Shown here: one piece after another, positions 51,153 to 59,290 of the stretch | Layout: the number at the start of each line of letters is the position of its first letter | Position numbering within the stretch: the first letter of the stretch is position 1 | Source of the DNA: Pseudomonadota bacterium | GTDB lineage: Bacteria; Pseudomonadota; Gammaproteobacteria; Steroidobacterales; Steroidobacteraceae | Length of the DNA stretch: 64,000 nucleotides | Assembly (NCBI GenBank): GCA_023423935.1 | Contig: JAFAEQ010000008.1 | Coordinates: forward strand, 58,501-122,500 | Direction: 5' to 3' | Notes under the pieces: model-generated | What the model saw: only the letters and a program-made list of their open reading frames with translations | Databases searched by the model: none | What the model was told of the DNA's origin: nothing | Translations under genes and position numbers: made by a program

Positions 51153-52826
51153 GTGACGGCCATTTCGACTTCTCCGACCGCACCGATCCCGAGTCGGTCG
51201 CGCATGCGACGCGCACATCCGTGGCGTCTGTACGCGCTGGGCTCGGCGATTGCACTGCCTGCACTGATTCCATTAGTGACGATTGCCGTGGCGCTGCTTT
51301 CACCGCAGACAGCTGTCTGGGCGCATCTGTCGCAGTACGTGCTGCCGGAAGTCATCGTCAATACGCTGAAGCTCGTGATCGGCGTTGCGCTGCTGGCAGG
51401 GGTGATCGGAACGTCGCTCGCCTGGCTCGTCGCAGCCCATGACTTTCCGGGACGCAGATGGCTCGAATGGGCATTGTTGTTGCCGCTGGCGATTCCCGCC
51501 TATGTGCTGGCGTTCGTTGCTGTCGCGTTCCTCGATTATTCAGGTCCGCTGCAGGCGCTCTTGCGAACGCTCGTCGGACACCCGGTTGCGTTGCCCCCGA
51601 TCCGCTCGACCGGCGGCGTGATCCTGGTGTTGTCACTCGCGCTCTATCCCTACGTATATCTGCTCGCGCGGACGGCTTTTCTCACTCAGGGCCAGCGCGC
51701 ACTCGAAGTCGCGCAGGGCTTCGGCTTCAGCCGTGCTGCGGCGATCTGGCGTGTGGCCATTCCGATGGCGCGTCCATGGATCGCAAGCGGTGTCGCGCTG
51801 GTGTGCATGGAGGCGCTGGCCGATTTCGGTGCCGTAGCCATCTTCAACTACAACACATTCACCACTGCGATCTATCGAGCCTGGTTCGGGATGTTCTCCC
51901 TCCATGCAGCGCTCGAACTCTCAGGCGTGCTGTTGCTGTTCGTATTCGCAATGCTCTTCATCGATCGACGCACGCGTGCCGGATTGCGCTTTGCGAGCGC
52001 GCGCGATGTCAGTCGAAGGGCTCGACGCGTGCCGTTACAAGGCGCCGCGCGCTGGCTCGCAACGATCTTTGCCTGCACCATTTTTTCGCTCGCGTTTCTG
52101 CTGCCCGTCGTGCAGCTTGTCTGGTGGACCGTGCTGCGCGCCGCTCAGGATCTCGATGCGCGCTATTGGTCGTTTGCCGCACACAGTCTGGTGCTCGCTA
52201 CGAGCGGTGCCGTGCTGATCGTCGCTGCGGGTCTGGTGCTGGCTTATTTGCAAAGGCAGTCGAACTCAGGCTTCGTTCAAGGCATCGTGCAGACTGCAAC
52301 GCTGGGCTATGCGGTGCCGGGGACGGTGCTTGCCGTCGGGATCATGTATCCGCTGGTCATGTTGAATAACGGTTTGCAGGAAGTCTTGCGTTCGATGTTC
52401 GGCAGTGCGGCACCGACACTGTTGCTGCAGGGTACGCTCATCGGGGTGCTGGTCGCCTATCTCGCTCGCTTCCTGGCGGTGGCCTTCAAGCCGGTCGAGA
52501 GTGGCATGCACCGCATCACCAGCTCGCTCGATGAAGCTTCGATCGGATTGGGCGTGACCGGTAGCCGCATGGTGCGCAAGGTTCATGTGCCTTTGCTGCG
52601 CACCAGCCTTGCCACCGGCGCGATCCTCGTCTTCGTCGACATCATCAAGGAGATGCCCATCACGCTGCTCACGCGTCCCTTCGGTTGGGATACGTTGGCG
52701 GTGCGCGTCTTCAACATGACCTCGATCGGCGAATGGGAGCGTGCGGCATTGCCGGCGCTGGCTATCGTGCTGGTGGGGCTCATCCCGGCAGCGATGCTCT
52801 CGCGCGGTAACGATCATGTGGCTTGA
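51153..52826 (+). CDS. Fe3+ ABC transporter permease (FbpB type)
   Basis: A 557-residue permease made of two fused halves, each with about six membrane helices and a BPD EAA-loop (GFGFSRAAAIWRVAIPMARP in the first, GLGVTGSRMVRKVHVPLLRT in the second). This duplicated form is typical of FbpB/SfuB. The start is GTG 51153, 2 nt after the binding-protein stop; its 3' end overlaps the ATPase gene by 11 nt. Part of a Fur-box-led three-gene operon. Confidence 0.92.
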   Translation: MTAISTSPTAPIPSRSRMRRAHPWRLYALGSAIALPALIPLVTIAVALLSPQTAVWAHLSQYVLPEVIVNTLKLVIGVALLAGVIGTSLAWLVAAHDFPGRRWLEWALLLPLAIPAYVLAFVAVAFLDYSGPLQALLRTLVGHPVALPPIRSTGGVILVLSLALYPYVYLLARTAFLTQGQRALEVAQGFGFSRAAAIWRVAIPMARPWIASGVALVCMEALADFGAVAIFNYNTFTTAIYRAWFGMFSLHAALELSGVLLLFVFAMLFIDRRTRAGLRFASARDVSRRARRVPLQGAARWLATIFACTIFSLAFLLPVVQLVWWTVLRAAQDLDARYWSFAAHSLVLATSGAVLIVAAGLVLAYLQRQSNSGFVQGIVQTATLGYAVPGTVLAVGIMYPLVMLNNGLQEVLRSMFGSAAPTLLLQGTLIGVLVAYLARFLAVAFKPVESGMHRITSSLDEASIGLGVTGSRMVRKVHVPLLRTSLATGAILVFVDIIKEMPITLLTRPFGWDTLAVRVFNMTSIGEWERAALPALAIVLVGLIPAAMLSRGNDHVA

Positions 52827-53868
52827 GCTCGATAACGTCGTGCGCAACTTCGGATCTCGGCGAGCGGTCGACGGGCTGTCTTTTCAGCTCGAGCAGGGTT
52901 CGATCGGATGTCTGCTCGGTCCCAGCGGTTGCGGCAAGACGACGGCTCTGCGCTGTATCGCCGGATTCGAAAGCATCGATGAGGGTTCTATCGCCGCGCA
53001 TGGGCGGGTCATTGCGCAGCCGGGCTTCGAGATGCCGCCGTTCCAGCGCCAGATCGGCATGGTGTTTCAGGACTTCGCGCTGTTCCCGCATCTCACGGTG
53101 CTACAGAACATTGCGTTCGGATTGCATCGCTTCGATCCGCAGAAAAAGCGTAAACGTACACAGGAGATGATTGATCTGGTGGGTCTGGGCGAGCACGCAG
53201 GCCAGTATCCACATCAACTTTCCGGCGGCCAGCAACAGCGCGTCGCATTGGCGCGAGCGCTCGCGCCGGAACCTGCGCTCGTGCTGCTCGATGAGCCTTT
53301 CTCCAGCCTCGATGTGGAATTGCGCGAGCGGCTCGGCGCGGAAGTTCGCGCGGTGCTGAAAGCAGTCAATGCTACGGCGCTCCTGGTCACGCACGATCAG
53401 CAGGAAGCATTCGCGGTCGCCGATGTGGTCGGGGTGATGCGCAACGGTCGCCTCGAACAATGGGACGCGCCGTACGAGCTCTACCATCGGCCTGCCACGC
53501 GCTTCGTTGCGGACTTCATCGGTCAGGGGATCTTCATTTCAGGCGAGATGGTGGAAGCCGGCGCGGTGAAAACCGAGCTTGGTGTGATGCGCGTAAACGG
53601 GTCCGAGGCGCTGGCGCGCGGCACGGCAGTGGATCTGTTATTGCGTCCCGACGATGTCATCCATGACGACTCGAGTCCCTTCCAGGCGGAAGTGTGTCAG
53701 CGCGCGTTTCGTGGCGCAGAGTTCCTGTACACGCTGAAGCTACCGAGCGGTGCACGGCTGCTTTCGCTCGTGCCGAGTCATCACAATCATGCGGTCGGCG
53801 AGAAGATAGGCATTCGCATCGAACCCGATCACGTCGTGGCGTTTCCGTCGAAGTCCGCGGCGCAGTGA
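52816..53868 (+). CDS. Fe3+ ABC transporter ATPase (FbpC type)
   Basis: 350 residues from ATG 52816: Walker A GPSGCGKTTALR, Q-loop VFQDFALFPHL, signature LSGGQQQRVALARAL, Walker B LVLLDEPFSSLD, switch His VTHDQQEA, then a C-terminal TOBE-like regulatory domain (from about 240). Its ATG lies inside the permease gene. The 3' end is 3 nt from the convergent FecCD permease gene. Confidence 0.94.
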   Translation: MWLELDNVVRNFGSRRAVDGLSFQLEQGSIGCLLGPSGCGKTTALRCIAGFESIDEGSIAAHGRVIAQPGFEMPPFQRQIGMVFQDFALFPHLTVLQNIAFGLHRFDPQKKRKRTQEMIDLVGLGEHAGQYPHQLSGGQQQRVALARALAPEPALVLLDEPFSSLDVELRERLGAEVRAVLKAVNATALLVTHDQQEAFAVADVVGVMRNGRLEQWDAPYELYHRPATRFVADFIGQGIFISGEMVEAGAVKTELGVMRVNGSEALARGTAVDLLLRPDDVIHDDSSPFQAEVCQRAFRGAEFLYTLKLPSGARLLSLVPSHHNHAVGEKIGIRIEPDHVVAFPSKSAAQ

Positions 53869-53871
53869 TCC

Positions 53872-54846
53872 TCAGCGCCCGGAACGGCGCATCAGCAGCA
53901 AGAACAGCGGCACACCGGCGAGCGCAGTCAGCGCACCGACGGGTAGCTGTTGCGGCGCGAAGAGCGTGCGGGCACATAGATCTGCAGCCATCACGAGCGC
54001 GCCTCCGAGTAACGCGGAGGCGGGCAGCACCCAGCGATGATTCGATCCCAGTAACAGCCTGACCAAGTGCGGAGTCACCAGTCCCACGAAGCCGATTGTG
54101 CCGGCGCTGGTCACTGTCGCCGCCGTCAGGATGGAACTGGCGACGAAGATCGCAATGCGCAGGCTGCGTACCGGAGCTCCCAGCACGCGCGCCTGCACAT
54201 CGCCGCGGGCCAGAACATTGAGATGGCGCGCGAACGGAAGCGTCGCGACCAATGCAATCACGAACAGCGCAAGCAGGCCCCAAGGGTCCGAGCTCAGCGA
54301 CAGATCCCCCATCAGCCAGAACAGCATGCCGCGCAGCTGGGTCTCGTTACTCAGCGCCAGCAGCATGCTCACGACGGCGCTTGCTCCTGCTGCGATGACC
54401 ACGCCGGTGAGCAGCAGGCGCGTGGGCGTCCAGCCGCCTTGTGCATGGGCGAGGGCAAAAACCACCAGCGTCGTGAGGAGCGCGCCGAGCGCTGCGGAAA
54501 AGTCGACGGCAAAGCCCGTCAGTCCAATGAGCATGGCCGAAAGTGCTGCGACAGCGGCACCGCCGGACACCCCCATCACGAACGGGTCCGCCAGAGGATT
54601 GCGCAGCAGCACCTGCATGAGCACACCGCAGATCGCAAGCAGCCCTCCGGCCGCGAAGGCGGTCACGGCTCGCGGGAGTCGCAGGTCGATGATCAATGCG
54701 TGCGCCATTGAATCGGACCCGCTGACCCCGTCCCACAGCTGCGCGAGGCTGAGTGCCACGCTGCCGGTCGAGAGCGAGAGAACAAAGACGACAGCCGCCG
54801 CCAGCGCGACCGCCCCGCATAGCAAGATCGTTCGTGTCGTAGTCAC
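53872..54846 (-). CDS. FecCD/BtuC-family ABC permease, no partner genes nearby
   Basis: A 324-residue permease with about ten helices. It has the family landmarks DLRLPRAVTAFAAGGLLAICGVLMQ, NPLADPFVMGVSGGAA and GTIGFVGLVTPHLVRLLLGSNHR. Such permeases import ferric siderophores, haem or cobalamin. Usually a binding protein and an ATPase adjoin; here the 3' neighbour is the FbpC-type ATPase on the opposite strand and the 5' neighbour is rppH. The start is GTG 54846. I see no cobalamin riboswitch in the 116 bp upstream. Partners, if any, lie elsewhere. Confidence 0.9.
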   Translation of the reverse strand: MTTTRTILLCGAVALAAAVVFVLSLSTGSVALSLAQLWDGVSGSDSMAHALIIDLRLPRAVTAFAAGGLLAICGVLMQVLLRNPLADPFVMGVSGGAAVAALSAMLIGLTGFAVDFSAALGALLTTLVVFALAHAQGGWTPTRLLLTGVVIAAGASAVVSMLLALSNETQLRGMLFWLMGDLSLSSDPWGLLALFVIALVATLPFARHLNVLARGDVQARVLGAPVRSLRIAIFVASSILTAATVTSAGTIGFVGLVTPHLVRLLLGSNHRWVLPASALLGGALVMAADLCARTLFAPQQLPVGALTALAGVPLFLLLMRRSGR

Positions 54847-54962
54847 AAGTCGAGTAAGGGTACGGGGCCACTGTCAGCGCATTCAAGCGCGGTGTGCCAG
54901 CGATAGATGGCCGGTACGCACCGCTTGTGGAACAATCCGGAGGCCCTCACCTAGAAACATTC

Positions 54963-55547
54963 ATGAGCGACTTCATCGATGCTGAAGGATTTCGTGCCAA
55001 CGTCGGGATCGTTCTGATCCGCGATGACCGGCAGGTATTCCTCGGCGGTCGCACCGGGGGGCGCGGCTGGCAATTCCCGCAGGGAGGCGTGCTGCGCAAT
55101 GAGTCGCCCGAGCAGGCGCTGTTTCGCGAGCTGAAGGAAGAAATCGGACTCGAGCAGTCCGATGTCGAAATCATCGCTTCCACAAGGAGCTGGTTGCGCT
55201 ACCGACTGCCCCAGCAGTATGTGCGTCGCAATGCGCAGCCGCCGTGCATCGGGCAGAAACAGCGTTGGTATCTGCTGCGCTTCAAGAGCGCCGAAGATCG
55301 GCTGCATTTCGATTCGACCAGCACGCCGGAGTTCGATCGCTGGCGATGGGTCGATTACTGGACTCCCGTACGCGAGGTCATCTATTTCAAGCGGGCCGTC
55401 TACGTGCGCGCCCTGGATGAGCTTGCGCATCGAGCCTGGCCGGACAATCCGCCGGCCCTGCCCGAGTGGTCATCGCAGGAAAAAAATCTGCGTAACCTCG
55501 TACGGCGTCGCCAGTCCGTGAGCGGCGAGGCCGAACCGCAGTCGTAG
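54963..55547 (+). CDS. rppH: RNA pyrophosphohydrolase RppH
   Basis: Nudix hydrolase that removes pyrophosphate from mRNA 5' ends and starts decay. 194 residues: FRANVGIVLIRDDRQVFLGGR, WQFPQGGVLRNESPEQALFR with the Nudix box REUXEE (RELKEEIG), and the conserved RYRLPQQYVRR and CIGQKQRWYLLRF. ATG 54963 opens the fold; the in-frame upstream extension to 54894 is not family-like. It is convergent with hemJ, 2 nt apart. Confidence 0.95.
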   Translation: MSDFIDAEGFRANVGIVLIRDDRQVFLGGRTGGRGWQFPQGGVLRNESPEQALFRELKEEIGLEQSDVEIIASTRSWLRYRLPQQYVRRNAQPPCIGQKQRWYLLRFKSAEDRLHFDSTSTPEFDRWRWVDYWTPVREVIYFKRAVYVRALDELAHRAWPDNPPALPEWSSQEKNLRNLVRRRQSVSGEAEPQS

Positions 55548-55549
55548 TC

Positions 55550-55966
55550 CTAGAACGGCTTCAGCACGACCAGCAACACGATCCCGATCAGCAGCAGCGC
55601 GGGAAATTCGTTGAACATGCGATACCAGCGCGCAGAGTGCTTGTTTGCGTCATTGCGGAACGAAATCACCAGCTTTCCACACCACAGGTGATAGCCGATC
55701 AGGACCGCGACGAGCGTGAGCTTCGCGTGGAGCCAGCCCATCTTGAGGAACGCCGGCGTGCTCATGACCAATGCCACGCCAAAAGCCAGCGTCAAGATCG
55801 CACCGATGTTCGTCATGGTGAAAAGCCTGCGCTCCATGATCTTGAAGCGCTCCAAGCTCGCGGCATCGCTTGCCTCAGCGTGATAGACGAACAGCCGCGG
55901 CAGATAGAAGAGCCCCGCAAACCAGGTCACGAGAAAGATGATGTGGAAGGCCTTGAACCAGAGCAT
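55550..55966 (-). CDS. hemJ: protoporphyrinogen oxidase HemJ
   Basis: A 138-residue, four-helix membrane enzyme that oxidises protoporphyrinogen IX to protoporphyrin IX in many proteobacteria lacking HemG/HemY. Landmarks: WFKAFHIIFLVTWFAGLFYLPRLFVYH with the conserved His, RRLFTMTNIGAI, GWLHAKLTLVAVLIGYH, and FNEFPALLLIGIVLLVVLKPF. GAGGA lies upstream of the ATG. Tail to tail with rppH. Confidence 0.93.
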   Translation of the reverse strand: MLWFKAFHIIFLVTWFAGLFYLPRLFVYHAEASDAASLERFKIMERRLFTMTNIGAILTLAFGVALVMSTPAFLKMGWLHAKLTLVAVLIGYHLWCGKLVISFRNDANKHSARWYRMFNEFPALLLIGIVLLVVLKPF

Positions 55967-56074
55967 TGAGAGTCCTCGAGTGTGCGTTCGATCGTTATCG
56001 CCGGGACAGAACCGCGGTTTGTCACGCCGACTGTGTTTTAATCCCTGACACTACTTTACCGCTCGTGACCCGGC

Positions 56075-56815
56075 ATGGCTGACTCCTCGAGCCTGCGCTC
56101 CGGACAATTTGTCATTCGATCGCGCCCTGTCTGGCAGAGGCGCCTGTTCCTGGTGGGCTCCCTGTTCGCCGCGGCGCTATTGCTTTATGTGGCGTACGAG
56201 GTCGGTCGGTACCAGGGTGGCTTCAGCAAAATTGCCGAAATCCAAAGCCGCCGCGAGCTCAATGCGCAGATCGATGTCCTGAGCGAGAGCAACGAGAAAC
56301 TGAAGGCCGATCTCGCTGCTGCGGAGCTGGCTCGTACGGTCGATAAGCAGTCCTACGCAGAAGTGGAAAAAAACCTGGCGGATCTTCAGGCACAAGTGCT
56401 CAAGCATCGCGAGGAGCTGACGTTCTATCGCGGCATCGTCGCGCCGGAGGACGGCATCGGCGGTCTGAAAATTCAGCGCTTCCAGATCAGTCCGGGCGCC
56501 GCTTCGAACCAGTTCAGATTGCAGCTGGTGCTGGTCCAATCCATGCGTCAGGACGCCGCTGCGACAGGGACCGTCAGCGTTACGGTCGAGGGTGTGCGTG
56601 ACAATGCGCAGGTCCAGCTGCCCCTGTCGCAAATTGGCGGCGAAACACGTGCGGACGGGCGCGTGGATTTCAAATTTCGCTATTTCCAGGAACTGGAACA
56701 GGACATCACGCTCCCCTCAGACTTTGAACCACGTGCAGTCACGGTCGAGGTGCGATCGGGCAAACTCCAGCCTGTCCGGGAGTCATATCCGTGGCAGATC
56801 CAGTCTGACACCTGA
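56075..56815 (+). CDS. membrane-anchored coiled-coil protein (DUF6776-like)
   Basis: 246 residues with a short cytoplasmic N-terminus, one membrane helix at about 24-44 (RRLFLVGSLFAAALLLYVAYEV), a coiled coil at about 55-120 (LNAQIDVLSESNEKLKADLAAA), and a beta-rich globular C-terminal half (RLQLVLVQSMR, VTVEVRSGKL). It is 30 nt before the bactofilin gene. The pairing suggests a role in cell shape or envelope scaffolding, but no function has been shown. The DUF name is my recollection of the architecture, not a search result. Confidence 0.72.
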   Translation: MADSSSLRSGQFVIRSRPVWQRRLFLVGSLFAAALLLYVAYEVGRYQGGFSKIAEIQSRRELNAQIDVLSESNEKLKADLAAAELARTVDKQSYAEVEKNLADLQAQVLKHREELTFYRGIVAPEDGIGGLKIQRFQISPGAASNQFRLQLVLVQSMRQDAAATGTVSVTVEGVRDNAQVQLPLSQIGGETRADGRVDFKFRYFQELEQDITLPSDFEPRAVTVEVRSGKLQPVRESYPWQIQSDT

Positions 56816-56845
56816 AATCGCGCCAGCTGAAGCGTCGGAAGAACC

Positions 56846-57262
56846 ATGTTCAAGAGCAAACCCAAACCCCAGCGCATCGACACGCTCATCGGCAGCGGCA
56901 CCCGCATCATCGGGGACGTCCAGTTCAGCGGCGGCTTTCATCTCGACGGTCACATCAAGGGCAACGTCGATGCACGGGCGGAATCGGGCGCGACGCTTAG
57001 CGTGAGCGATGGAGGCACCATCGAAGGCGCGGTGGCGGTACCGAACGTCGTACTGAACGGCAAGGTCGTCGGCGACATCCTGGCGCATGAGCGCATCGAG
57101 CTCGGCTCGACGGCCAAGGTCACCGGGAATGTCTACTACGGGTTGATCGAGATGGAGATGGGCGCGGAGATCAACGGCAAGCTCATCCACGAGCCTCGCG
57201 GGCGGGCGGGTCAGGCAAAGGCTGAGGTCGAGAGCGAGGCCGTTGCCGAAAGTGCGTCCTGA
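56846..57262 (+). CDS. bactofilin
   Basis: A 138-residue polymer-forming cytoskeletal protein. The central beta-helix is seen as repeating short strands with Gly/Val spacing (TLIGSGTRIIGDVQFSGGFHL, HIKGNVDARAESG, VVLNGKVVGDILAHERIEL), flanked by disordered ends rich in Lys/Pro and Ala/Glu. Bactofilins form filaments that position cell-wall enzymes; an M23 peptidase, a frequent bactofilin partner, is 4 kb downstream but not adjacent. Shares a likely transcript with the coiled-coil membrane protein. Confidence 0.92.
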   Translation: MFKSKPKPQRIDTLIGSGTRIIGDVQFSGGFHLDGHIKGNVDARAESGATLSVSDGGTIEGAVAVPNVVLNGKVVGDILAHERIELGSTAKVTGNVYYGLIEMEMGAEINGKLIHEPRGRAGQAKAEVESEAVAESAS

Positions 57263-57337
57263 CGTCCACGCTTTTGACGCCGCAAATCACGCCTGAGTAG
57301 ACTTGATTTCGCTCGAGTCAGGACCCACTAGCACGCC

Positions 57338-57700
57338 ATGGCCACCGAATCCCCAGTCTTCTCAGATCCAGGCGCAGCGCTCGTCTTCACCGACGCGGCA
57401 GCCGCCAAGGTCGGAGAGCTCATCCGCGAAGAAGCCAATCCGAATCTGAAGCTGCGCGTCTTTGTGCAGGGCGGGGGCTGCTCGGGCTTCCAGTACGGTT
57501 TCACGTTCGATGAGAACATCGAAGAGGGAGACACTCAGGTCCAGAATCAGGGTGTCACGCTGCTCGTCGATCCGATGAGCATTCAGTACCTCACCGGCGC
57601 CGAGATCGATTACCGCGAAGACATGGAAGGCGCGCAGTTCGTCATTCGTAATCCCAATGCGACGACGACCTGCGGTTGCGGCTCGTCATTCTCTGCCTGA
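57338..57700 (+). CDS. erpA: iron-sulfur cluster insertion protein ErpA
   Basis: A-type Fe-S carrier of 120 residues that delivers clusters to apo-enzymes such as IspG. Conserved Cys48 (GGGCSGFQYGF), Cys112 and Cys114 (TTTCGCGSSF) bind the cluster. It follows the bactofilin gene by 75 bp and precedes a TGTAG-type repeat. Confidence 0.96.
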   Translation: MATESPVFSDPGAALVFTDAAAAKVGELIREEANPNLKLRVFVQGGGCSGFQYGFTFDENIEEGDTQVQNQGVTLLVDPMSIQYLTGAEIDYREDMEGAQFVIRNPNATTTCGCGSSFSA

Positions 57701-57704
57701 AATG

Positions 57705-57783
57705 AGGCTGTAGACTGTAGGTCGTAGGCTGTAGGTCGGAATGCGGATTCTGGCTACAGCTAAGAGCCTACAGCCTGGAGCCT
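57705..57783. repeat. TGTAG-word inverted repeat between erpA and ppx
   Basis: AGGCTGTAG (57705-57713) pairs perfectly with CTACAGCCT (57768-57776), and GTAGGCT (57724-57730) with AGCCTAC (57765-57771). Between are several near copies of CTGTAGG. It fills the spacer, like the CTAG tracts elsewhere in the window but with a different core word. Confidence 0.65.
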
Positions 57784-57790
57784 GATATCC

Positions 57791-59290
57791 ATGGCCCGAT
57801 CCAAAGTCCCCGACGTCATCGCCGCCGTCGATCTGGGCTCCAATAGTTTTCACATGGTCGTTGCGCGCTATTCGCACGGCCAGCTCACTATCGTCGATCG
57901 CCTGCGCGAGATGGTCCGGCTCGCGGCGGGTCTCGATGAGACGGGCAGACTCGATCGTCAATCCATGGACACTGCGCTCGCGTGTCTCGAGCGTTTCGGT
58001 CAGCGACTGCGCGACATGAAGGCAGAGAGCGTGCGCGTCGTGGGGACCAACACGCTGCGGCGAGCCAAGCGACGAGGGGCGTTTCTCGATCGCGCACGCG
58101 CCGCGCTCGGTCATCCAATCGAAATCATTTCCGGCATCGAAGAAGCACGTCTGATCTATCTCGGTGTGAGTCACACGATGCCGAGCGAACCTGGACGCAG
58201 ATTGGTAGTCGACATCGGCGGTGGAAGTACCGAGATTATCATCGGTGAAGGGCTGCAGACCCGGGAACTCGAAAGTCTGTACATGGGGTGCGTCAGCATG
58301 AGCGCGCGATTCTTCGGCGGCGGTGAGATCACCGAGAAACGCATGAAGCGCGCCCGCATCGCTGCGCGACTCGAACTCGAACCGGTTCAAGCTACGTTCC
58401 GCAATTTCGGGTGGGATCACGCCGTAGGCTCCTCCGGCACCATTCGCTCGGTGAGCGATGTGCTGCGTGCCAAGAACAACGGAGATGGCACCATCACGCC
58501 TGAAGCGGTGGATGCACTGATTGAACACGCGCTTCGTGCGGGCAACATCGAACGGCTGCGTTTGTCGGGCCTGTCCGATGAGCGATTGCCGGTCTTCCCC
58601 GGAGGTTTGGCGATCTTGGCCGAGATCCTCGGGATACTCGAGATCAAGCAGTTGCGTGCCGCCGAAGGCGCGCTGCGCGAAGGACTGCTATACGACCTGA
58701 TCGGGCGTTTCACGAATGAGGATGCGCGCGTGCGCAGCGTTCGGGCGATGCAGGCGCGTTATCACGTCGATCTTGCACAGGCCGAGCGCGTCGACGCGAC
58801 CGTTCAGGACTTCCTGGCGCAGACGCAGCAGGAGTGGGGGCTAGACGATCCCCTTGCGGCGCTGATCATGTCGTGGTCGGCCGGGCTGTACGAAATCGGG
58901 CTCGACGTTTCGCACTCGCACTATCACAAGCACAGCGCCTATTTGCTCGAGCATGCCGATATGCCCGGGTTCCCGCAGGAAGAGCAGAAGATGCTGGCGT
59001 GCATCGTCGGGTCGCATCGACGCAAGATCCACCTCGACGAACTGCAGGATCTAAACCCGCCGTGGCACCTGAAGGTGGAGTTTCTGATCGTGATCCTGCG
59101 GTTGGCCGTACTGTTGCACCGTGGGCGCAGCGCTATTGCTCTGCCGCGGATCGTGCTGACCGCCAAAGGTAAGTCGCTCGAAATGAAGTTTCCGCGCGGA
59201 TGGCTGGACGATCATCCGCTCACGGCGACCGACCTCGGGCATGAAGCGGAGTACCTGCGCTCGATCGGATTTCGGCTGAAGATCGACTGA
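57791..59290 (+). CDS. ppx: exopolyphosphatase
   Basis: Removes terminal phosphate from inorganic polyphosphate (and possibly the pppGpp gamma-phosphate, as in the Ppx/GppA family). 499 residues: actin-like ATPase fold with AAVDLGSNSFHMVV, GTNTLRRAKRRG, VDIGGGSTEIII and GSSGTIRSV, then a helical C-terminal HD-like part. Its stop touches the ppk stop on the other strand with no gap. Confidence 0.96.
   Translation: MARSKVPDVIAAVDLGSNSFHMVVARYSHGQLTIVDRLREMVRLAAGLDETGRLDRQSMDTALACLERFGQRLRDMKAESVRVVGTNTLRRAKRRGAFLDRARAALGHPIEIISGIEEARLIYLGVSHTMPSEPGRRLVVDIGGGSTEIIIGEGLQTRELESLYMGCVSMSARFFGGGEITEKRMKRARIAARLELEPVQATFRNFGWDHAVGSSGTIRSVSDVLRAKNNGDGTITPEAVDALIEHALRAGNIERLRLSGLSDERLPVFPGGLAILAEILGILEIKQLRAAEGALREGLLYDLIGRFTNEDARVRSVRAMQARYHVDLAQAERVDATVQDFLAQTQQEWGLDDPLAALIMSWSAGLYEIGLDVSHSHYHKHSAYLLEHADMPGFPQEEQKMLACIVGSHRRKIHLDELQDLNPPWHLKVEFLIVILRLAVLLHRGRSAIALPRIVLTAKGKSLEMKFPRGWLDDHPLTATDLGHEAEYLRSIGFRLKID

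Noticed and set aside
54847..54962. Possible cobalamin riboswitch upstream of the FecCD permease (CAGTGGC is present)
   Set aside because: The B12-box core and the paired arms of the riboswitch could not be found; the resemblance is one short word.
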